Part shown: one piece after another, positions 57,139 through 64,000 of the stretch
Layout of the letters: each line of letters begins with the position of its first letter
Position numbering within the stretch: the stretch's first letter is position 1
Source of the DNA: Dactylorhiza incarnata
Taxonomy: Eukaryota > Streptophyta > Magnoliopsida > Asparagales > Orchidaceae
Length of the DNA: 64,000 nt
Direction: 5' to 3'
Assembly (NCBI GenBank): GCA_033032865.1
Contig: JAWHQI010000028.1
Coordinates: 5,909,001 to 5,973,000 of the forward strand
Made by a program: the position numbers and the translations under genes
Notes under the pieces: generated by a model
Seen by the model: only the letters and a program-made list of their open reading frames with translations
Told to the model about the DNA's origin: nothing
The model's database searches: none

Positions 57139-57355
57139 GAAAAACAGCGAACCGGGCGCCCAGTTCACTGAAAAACAGCGAACCGGGCGCCCAGTTCACT
57201 GAAAAACAGCGAACCGGGCGCCCAGTTCACTGAAAAACAGCGAACCGGGCGCCCAGTTCACTGAAAAACAGCGAACCGGGCGCCCAGTTCACTGAAAAAC
57301 AGCGAACCGGGCGCCCAGTTCACTGAAAAACAGCGAAGCGGGCGCCCAGATCACT
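57139..57355. repeat. 31-bp tandem array with a near-perfect palindrome
   Basis: Seven units begin at 57139, 57170, 57201, 57232, 57263, 57294 and 57325. The first six appear identical and the last has three or more changes. Each unit is GAAAAACAGC followed by the 18-bp inverted core GAACCGGGCGCCCAGTTC, which has one mismatched pair, then ACT. It ends 70 bp upstream of the tnpA-like start codon, inside what is probably its 5' intron. Confidence 0.93.
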
Positions 57356-57424
57356 TATTTTCAATAAATTTAATGTCAATATTACTATTAATATTATTAT
57401 CTTCAATTAAAATTTTGTGCAGGA

Positions 57425-59236
57425 ATGGGGAAGAAAAAGCTTGCAAGACGGGCTATGAATGCCAAAAAACAACTGGCTTCACCCACAACACATCCACCAT
57501 CACTAAATGAACCTTGCACCACTACACCTTTAGTTTCCCCTCCCACTACACATCCAGTACCACTTTCTATTCCTGCAACCACTATTAAGTCAGTATTTCG
57601 AGCCACTAAACATCCAAGACCATCGATCTCTCCGCACACCACAAATACAACACCCACCACAAATACACCACCCACCACAAATACACCTCCCACCACAAAT
57701 ACACCACCCACCACAAATACACCACCAGTCTCCCAGCCAACCACTATGCATGTACCATCCCTCTCCCAACCGGCATCTAATTCAACTGCAAGTGCATTTG
57801 CAGGTACTTGAATATTGTATTGCTTAATTACATGATAATTATGGTATATAATTTTGTCATTTTTATGAAGGTGCCTCAGAATTAAATAGTAGTAAGAGAG
57901 GACGTGGTGGAGCTCAAGGCATTTCAACATGGGGCACGGGAGAGCGGTTTCATATTGATTTTGATAAGCATGGGTTGCCTATTGGTAAGTGTGAGCAACC
58001 TTTAATAGGACAACTTGGTTTGCTAGCGAGGAATGGATTTAAAGTACCGCTAACATATGCACGATGGAGTGATTTACCTGATGATGTTCTTGATGGTTTG
58101 TGGCGGGAGGTACAGGTATATATGTTATTCTTTTAACAAGTTAAAAACATAAATAATATTGTTTAATTCTAATTATCTTACGGTGTAAGTGCAGGATAAT
58201 ACAGATGCACCTCAAGAATTTCGAACTAAATGCTTGCATATAATTGGAGAGAGATGGAGAGAATGGAAACATTACATCAAACGTCATAACTATAATATAT
58301 ATGAAACAGATGAGGAGCGTTTATCTATCGTCCCAGATCGTGTTGTTGTTGATCAGTGGAGAATACTTGTTCAGTACTGGGGGCATGATACTATAAAGAA
58401 TATATCAGCACAAAATTCATTCAACCGTGAGTGTCAAGGAGGATATCATAAGATGGGAAGATCGTCATTTCGCTCCATTCGACAAAAGGTAATTAATTAA
58501 CTAAAAGTATTTATAGTTATGCATTTGCTTGAGATTAATGTAATATAATGTATTATTTTTGTAGATGGAGGTAGAGGGAGTTGAAATGGATAGACTTAAT
58601 GTTTTTAAAAGAACACGAACTGACAAACATGGCAAGATTGAGCTTGAAGTTAAAGAGCTTATTGTAAGATCCATTTTTATTATAGACTTTCCTTCCAAGA
58701 AAAAAATAAATTAATAGAAATTATTTTGTATCTTCATAATGCAGGATGATGTGACTAGTTTGTATGAAAAGTTGCCCGAGGAGGAGCGCACTCCAAAATA
58801 TAAAGATGCTTGCTTTGTTAAGGTCATGGGAGAGGATGGCCATGGTCGTGTGCGTACATGTGGTTCCGGTATAGGCAATCCACAATTAAACGAGGAAGCA
58901 TCAAATTCAATTCGTTCACAAATTCGAGAGGAGGTGCAATCTCAAGTTGATTCTCAAATTACTCAAATGAAAGCACAAATGGATGAAATGACACGTGTTC
59001 AACAAAATATGCAAGTGCTTTTAGAGCGTGCTGGCATTCCATTAACACTAACAATGAATAGAACTGACGATCCTTCCATTCCATCTAGCACTGGACAGGT
59101 TTGTATTTAATGTTACTTTTCAATTGCTAATTTTTTTTAAAAACTTGTAATATTTGAAATTTTATAGGTTGGAGATGAACATGATGATTTAGAAGACGGA
59201 GAGTTGGAGGGCATGGTGCATCAATCAAAAAATTAA
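57425..59236 (+). CDS. TNPA-like Transposase_24 family protein, six exons (479 aa)
   Basis: Exons 57425-57803, 57871-58115, 58195-58488, 58565-58663, 58745-59098 and 59168-59236 all have GT-AG borders and sum to 480 codons without a stop. The N-terminus is Pro/Thr-rich with NTPPTT repeats (about residues 78-100). Residues about 130-310 match the Transposase_24 (En/Spm) family: ARWSDLPDDVLDGLWREVQ, WREWKHYIKRHNY, LVQYWGHD and NSFNRECQGGYHKMG. The C-terminus (about 380-430) is a predicted coiled coil. ATG follows an acceptor-like TTTTGTGCAG, so a 5' untranslated exon is likely. It is expected to bind subterminal TTAGCCACG repeats, by analogy with En/Spm TNPA. Confidence 0.92.
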
Positions 59237-59679
59237 TTAATATGCAGTAGTTTTTTGATTGGTTTTATTTTGTGGTTTGGGAATGATTACATTTGGAGTT
59301 TAAGAATGATTTGATTTTGGTTTGTGCTATAAACTATTGAAGACAATTTATATGAATTAATATTGTACTTTTTTATGCATATATCGTGTGTGTGTGTGTG
59401 TGTTAAGATAAAAATTGTCTCCTTTTAATATTCATTATTTTGGTACCAAATGTTTCTCCAAAAAGTTGTGTTGATGGTCTAGCTAGATAGGAGCTCATAG
59501 TTTTTGGGAGTACATGAAAAGTTCATCGAGGAGAAAATGAGATAAAATAAAAGAGTACAAACACTTATTTGCGGGTGTTAGTTTGATTAATTTATTAGTA
59601 ATTTGATGATCATTGGTAATTGTATTTGATTAATTATAATTTTTTTAAAATTGTGTATAATTAATGAAACATGAAAGGA
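59237..59679 (+). other. 3' non-coding region of the CACTA genes
   Basis: AT-rich with a TG microsatellite (59385-59402). No gene. Confidence 0.5.
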
Positions 59680-60130
59680 ATTTTAGCCACGGGGTGGAAT
59701 CGTGGTAAATACTATAAACTTATTTTTTTAGCCACGGAATAAATTCGTGGCAAATAGTTAATCATATTATTAAATTGCGGCGAAATAATTATGAAAGGAA
59801 ACTATTAGCCACGAAAATTTTCCGTGGCTAATAGTTATCATATGTAAAAGCTTTAGCCACGGCAAGAAGCCGTGGTAAATGAGGATGATACTGGAGTTTT
59901 AGCCACGGTGGAGATTCCGCAGCTAATATACGATAAAACTGGGACCTTTAGCCACGGTTAAATCCGTGGCTAAAGGTCGTGGTTAAAGGTTATTAGCCGC
60001 GGAGCGGGCGCGGCGAATACTATTTGCCACGCGCGCATTGCCCACGCCCACTTACCGTGGGCAGGCCGTGGCTAAAAGCCTTTTGCCACGGTTTAGGGCT
60101 TTTAGCCACGGCAATTTGCCCTGGCTAAAA
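59680..60130. repeat. Right subterminal TTAGCCACG array
   Basis: A dozen or more TTAGCCACGG and CCGTGGCTAA words in both orientations, denser near the terminus, mirror the left array. Confidence 0.85.
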
Positions 60131-60148
60131 GTCCCTTTTCTGGTAGTG

Positions 60149-60359
60149 TAGCGTTGAGTCTTTTGATAAGGAGTCTCTTGGAACCAATACAATAGATCTT
60201 TTGATAAGGTAATTTACAAAATCAACACCCTGAATCTTTCGATAAGGAGATTCACAAAACCAATCAGACTCCTTTGAGAAGGGGATTCTTAGGACCATCT
60301 AAGTGTTTTGATAAGAAGACTCTTAGAACCAACTAAATCTTTGTGAGAGAGATTCTAAG
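60149..60359. repeat. TTTTGATAAGGA tandem repeats in the LTR-like flank
   Basis: About five imperfect units of 40-45 bp contain TTTTGATAAGGAG and CTCTTGGAACCAA (60168, 60198, 60237, 60301 region). Such text is familiar from plant copia LTRs. It continues the sequence interrupted at 49290. Confidence 0.6.
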
Positions 60360-61024
60360 TGTTGGCACCAAAAATGGTACCTCCAAAATTCACACTAGAG
60401 GGATGAGAGGAAACTGCGGAGTGCAGGTTACTGAAGACAAAAGATGCTGAGAAGCAGGAAAAACGATCACAGAAAATCGAGACCGCTTACACAGGTTGTA
60501 AGCTGGAGGCTCGAGGCAAAAAGTCCCTTTTTTGGTACCCATAACCCTCTATTTATAGACGAGGGGGCTGCCCAAATGGGCAGATCTGAAAACTATGGGC
60601 TGCCCGGGGTACAGGAGAGCCGGGGCAGGAAAAAGGGGTGCAAATAACCAAAATAGAGCAAAAGGACCAGACCGAGCGGTCTCGCGATCTGACGAGCTTC
60701 TGACCGCCTGGGACTTAGAGGATTCGGCTGAGACCTTTGCTGGCGGTCTGGGCGGTCTCCCAAACTGGAGATCGCGGAGACCGATACTTTTGACCCGTCG
60801 GAAGAGGTCGCGGGCTTTCCGGGCAAACATAATCCCCGCACATTTTTAAGTTGCACTGGAACTTCGAAAATGTAGATTTTGACCGCTGAGACCGCGACCA
60901 TCATTAATGCGACTTGGCCTATAAATACCACGGTGGAGGCTTGTATTTCAAAATCTTCTGGAAGAAACTGATCATTTGAGTCCTGAGCGATCACGAACTT
61001 GTGAGACCGCGAAGGATTTAAAAA
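60360..61024 (+). promoter_or_regulatory. Promoter/leader region of the coiled-coil gene
   Basis: A new segment starts with TGTTGGCACC (60360) and could be an LTR or other terminus. It holds many GACCGC and GCGGTC words, a minus-strand TATA-like CTATAAATAG (60548-60557) and a plus-strand TATA box CTATAAATA at 60919-60927, about 100 bp before the ATG at 61025. Confidence 0.5.
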
Positions 61025-63158
61025 ATGGATGCTCTTGATTTGATGAAAGCAGCAGCGCAGGCGAAAAAGTCACCCAAATCTGCACTTAAGACAAAGACAA
61101 TTATCAAAAAGCAGACCGTGGGTTCAGAAAAAACTTTGAAGGCAAAAAGTCTAAAGAGTAGCGCGGATTCGGCTTCTAAGACTTCTGCCGCTAAAGTTGT
61201 GACCGCAGATTCAGCTGGGGAGGTGAGTGGTTCGAGTTCCCGTGTGATATTTTCCTGATATTTGAAATTCCGCCCGTCCCATAGTAAACCTTGAAGGTAC
61301 TTGGCCAGGTCGCGGCTCAATCCGAAGAAATTCTTTCCACTGAGGTTATAAAAGCTGGGATGCAGCAGGTAAGGTCTGCAGCTAAAAAGTTAAGAAGTCA
61401 GATCGCGAATCAACAAAAAATCGCACAGGCCGCGAAGAAGAGAAGAATTGATGGTGAGAAAAATGCGACCGCGGAGACTGAATTGGTCACGGCGAACACA
61501 CTGCTGGGAGACAACAGTCTCAAAGAGAAAGAACCCACCACCGTAAGTGGCCGCCTCAGCCATCTACTCTGAGATCGGTTCTTCTATTACCGTTTGTTTT
61601 TCTTGCAGACACTGGATCCGTTCGAGGCCGTGCACCTTCGCGAGATCGCCGAGGAGAAGGCTGCCGAAGAAGAAAGAAGAAAAGAAGAGAAGAAGAAAAA
61701 AGAAGAGGAGAGGATCGCCAAGCTTGCGGCGATCGCTGAAGGAGAGAAGAAAAAGGAACAAGAGAGGATCGCCAAGCTTGCGGCGATCGCTGAAGATAAG
61801 AAGAAAAAGGAGGAAAGGAGAATTGAAGAGGCCGAGAAGAAGGCGGAGGAAGAGAGAAGAAGACAAGAGGTGATCGCAGCGATTGTCGAAGCAGAGAGGA
61901 AGAGAGAAGAGGAAAAGAGGATGGAGGAGGCCGCGGAAAGAGAGAACGCCTTGTCCATTGAAAAAGCCAGGAAGAAAGAACTTTCCATAGCCGCCGCGGA
62001 GGTGAAAAAGAAAAAACTTGCCCGAATCTCTTCGGAAGAGAAGAGAGAAAAAGGTAAGAAAGACAAGAAGAAGAAGAGGAAGAAGAAGAGGAAGATCGCC
62101 GGAGGAGATGTTGAAAGTGTGGAGAAGGAGATAAGAGACGAAAAACTTCTTAAAGAAGTTGGGGTCGCGACATCTAGTGAGCATACTGATGTTTTCACGT
62201 ATTTAAACTCAGAACCGGACTTAGGAGTGGCAGACCGCGCGACAGCTCTTGAAGCCATCCGAACTGGTAGGGCCAGGATGGTTGTGAGACCGCCAGATTC
62301 TCTTCCCAAACTTGCTTTCCGACCTACATCTCCTAATAAGCGGCCTGAGATCGTTATTATTGAACTAGATGATATACTTGTTAGTAATGCTGAGTTAAAA
62401 AGGAGAAGAAAAGAGGGTGAGCGGTCACAAAAAAGAGAACTAGAAAAACTCGATCTAGAACGCTTAAGGAGATCTGACCGCCTTTTGTTGACCGCCGATA
62501 CTGCGGTCTCAAAGGATGTTGATAAAACTTTTCCAAACTGCGGTCTTGTTTCTTTTTCAAGTATTTTTCACGCAATCTTTCCCTTTCTCTTCTGTGATCA
62601 TTTCTAGCTATTTGATTATTTCTTCTGACCGCAGATGATGGTATCCGTTCGGCTCCTGAAGAAGGAGAAATTTCGCAGATCAAAACGATTCCCCCAGAGT
62701 TTGCTAAGCTTCTCAGACCTATGCTTGACGACATGAAGACCATGCGAGATCGCGAGCGAGCTCTCGAGGATCATCTTCGGGTTCAGACCGCCAGTTTTGA
62801 AGAACAGTTGCGCATGAAAGAGAAGCAGGTTCGGAAGGAATTCGAACTGAAGCTCCGGAAATCAGAAAAGGAGGTTGAATATTATAGAGGGAAGGCCTCC
62901 GCACTTACTGCTGAGATCGCTACCCTAAGGGGCGGTCATTCTCACATGATGATGCCGGGCCCAGCCAGCGGTCTCCCTGATCGAAGATCGTCTTCTGAGA
63001 TAATGGTTATCCCGGTGGAACAGGTTGACCGCGAGGTGTCCAAGATTCATAGAGCTGCCATGGCCGCAAACCTCAGTTTGGCATCTGCTTTAGCTTCAGT
63101 GAACAAGATGCAAGATGTTGCTGCTTACATAGGAAGGAAGAGAGAGCAAAGGAAATAG
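61025..63158 (+). CDS. Lys/Glu-rich coiled-coil protein of a transposable element, four exons (633 aa), function unknown
   Basis: Exons 61025-61222, 61297-61542, 61609-62542 and 62635-63158 have GT-AG borders and fitting phases (0, 0, 1), giving 634 codons with no interruption. The N-terminus is Lys/Ser/Ala-rich. Residues about 160-315 are a highly charged coiled coil with a 54-bp duplication (ERIAKLAAIAE twice, at 61709 and 61763). Residues about 490-560 are a second coiled coil, followed by a conserved-looking tail MAANLSLASALASVNKMQD. I recognise no enzyme domain. Such coiled-coil proteins accompany Transposase_28 proteins in plant elements, and that domain starts just downstream. A highly charged host nuclear protein is the alternative, but the GACCGC bias links it to the element. 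Confidence 0.75.
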
Positions 63159-63463
63159 GATCGCACTTTTCTTTCTGCTTTCTGCGATCTTGAAGAACAA
63201 TATTGTTTATGGTCTGTAATAATATTGACACCTATGATACTCTGTTTTTTCTTTTTATGATATATGACATGCGATCTATTTAATCTGTGAATGTGATCTC
63301 CTTTATTAGGTTATACTTGTGAAAATTATGATTATTGCGGTCTCTAATTGAAGAGACCGCTCAACGTGTTCGCTTTTCTTCTAATCCATGTTTTTTCAGC
63401 GATCTGGATTATTTGCCAATCGGTCTCGAGAAATGTAATCATTACTAAAATGTCTCCGAATTT
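63159..63463 (+). other. Intergenic region between the coiled-coil gene and the next gene
   Basis: T-rich 3' region followed by GCGGTCTC and GAGACCGC words (63340-63362) that form a possible stem-loop with an 8-base loop. Confidence 0.5.
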
Positions 63464-63473
63464 CTATAAATAG
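63464..63473 (+). promoter_or_regulatory. TATA box of the second gene
   Basis: CTATAAATAG lies about 65 bp before coding similarity starts and matches the TATA box of the preceding gene. Confidence 0.6.
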
Positions 63474-63529
63474 TTGACCTTCCAGGTCATTGCTTTATGC
63501 TTCTTGAATTCTTCCAGATCGTCAGAATT

Positions 63530-64000
63530 ACCGATCATCAAAAATTGTGTCCGCACGCTCCAAAGTTTATGCGGTTTTCCTGGACGCCGATCACAAAATC
63601 AGTCAGCTTTCTGAGGAGGAATACTCTTCTTTTATTGAAAAATATAAGATTGATGACAAGATCTTGGTGAGACCGCCATTCGAGGATGAAGGGCAAAATT
63701 CTGAAGATGAGAACAGGTTTATCATTCCTGTCGATCACTTCGAGCATGGCCTTCAAATCCCCATTCCTTGGGAGATCTTAGAAGTGATGGACTATTATGG
63801 GTTCGTGTTTGCTCAGCTCCCCCCGAATTCAATCGGTCTGATGAATGTTTTCGTCAACTACTTGAGATCGGTAAAGATAAAGTTCACTATGACGATCTTC
63901 CGAGGGACTTTTTCTGCTAAAGTATTAAAAGAGGGTCAGACGAAAGAAGAATTCAAAGGGTTGATGTACTTTTCCTGCAATGGTATCAAAGTTCTAAATC
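63530..64000 (+). CDS. Transposase_28-like (putative gypsy-type transposon) protein, N-terminal part, runs off the window
   Basis: The open frame from about 63530 to the window end reads KVYAVFLDADHKISQLSEEE, then HGLQIPIPWEILEVMDYYGF and FAQLPPNSIGLMNVFVNYLR. The pattern of a short hydrophobic-proline start, a YYG and a QLxPNS motif is that of the Transposase_28 family (putative gypsy-type transposon). I see no ATG in this frame between the TATA box and the domain, with an in-frame TGA near 63506, so either a small upstream exon, a non-AUG start or an indel is involved. Incomplete at the right edge. Confidence 0.65.

Larger units (their letters stand above)
49291..60148 (+). mobile_element. 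Complete two-gene CACTA (En/Spm) transposon
   Basis: Termini CACTACTAGAAAAATGAC (49291) and, on the minus strand, CACTACCAGAAAAGGGAC (60148) are flanked by the 3-bp duplication TAG (49288-49290 and 60149-60151). Subterminal arrays of TTAGCCACG words in both orientations occupy 49310-49580 and 59680-60130. Two genes on the plus strand, TNP2-type then Transposase_24-type, match the tnpD/tnpA layout. Only one stop codon in the first gene spoils a full set. Confidence 0.96.

Noticed and set aside
57403..57930. A 175-codon minus-strand Val/Gly-rich ORF
   Set aside because: It is the complement of the Pro/Thr repeat exon of the tnpA-like gene, and its repeated VVGGVF words come from that repeat.
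60593..60994. A 133-codon minus-strand ORF opposite the leader of the coiled-coil gene
   Set aside because: It overlaps promoter sequence with many GACCGC words and shows no domain or splice support.
61564..62309. Ser/Leu/Phe-rich minus-strand ORFs of over 200 codons
   Set aside because: They are antisense shadows of the Lys/Glu-rich coiled-coil exon.

Overview
This window is eukaryotic, and the repeat families point to a flowering plant with a repeat-rich genome: Ty3/gypsy chromovirus (Tekay/Del-like), Ty1/copia, Sirevirus-type, CACTA (En/Spm), Harbinger-like and hAT-like elements, with initiator-Met-tRNA primer sites. Nearly all of the 64 kb is transposable-element sequence. I see no convincing host gene, rRNA, tRNA or CRISPR array. 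No species can be named from the sequence alone.

Layout. 1-7714: a non-coding LTR-type region packed with satellites (a 200-bp unit, a 191-bp unit alternating as a dimer, a 45-bp unit and a duplicated hairpin), ending in the LTR-like terminus GGGTCTTACA. 7715-8270: an 86-bp tandem array. 8548-10935 (minus strand): a Tat/Ogre-type gag pseudogene and its LTR, both carrying the same GC-rich hairpin minisatellite. 11653-42828: a 31-kb nested complex. A Tekay-like Ty3 element (5-bp target duplication CGGGG) holds a minus-strand copia element in its pol gene (15740-31978, duplication ATTAG). That copia element holds a plus-strand, gag-only Sirevirus-like element in its 5' LTR (24002-31772, duplication CACTT). 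The Tekay 3' LTR is split by a non-autonomous CACTA-like element (about 36302-42316) carrying captured exon-like fragments, one of them an ankyrin repeat.

42829-49290: the GC-rich flank of the complex (probably a solo LTR), a 221-bp MITE, a 2-kb Harbinger-like element filled by a 19-bp GC-palindrome array that switches orientation twice, a hAT remnant and LTR debris. 49291-60148: a complete CACTA element (3-bp duplication TAG) with both canonical genes: a TNP2-type transposase in four exons, spoiled only by one TGA, and a fully open six-exon Transposase_24/TNPA-type gene. 60360-64000: an element with an open four-exon coiled-coil gene and the start of a Transposase_28-like gene, marked by extreme enrichment of the word GACCGC.

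Main themes for follow-up: (1) a 28-bp palindromic block is almost identical in the LTR promoters of a Ty3 and a Ty1 element; (2) GC-rich hairpin arrays recur in at least six unrelated elements; (3) one hairpin module is shared by a copia leader and a CACTA 5' region; (4) the CACTA and coiled-coil genes may still be functional.
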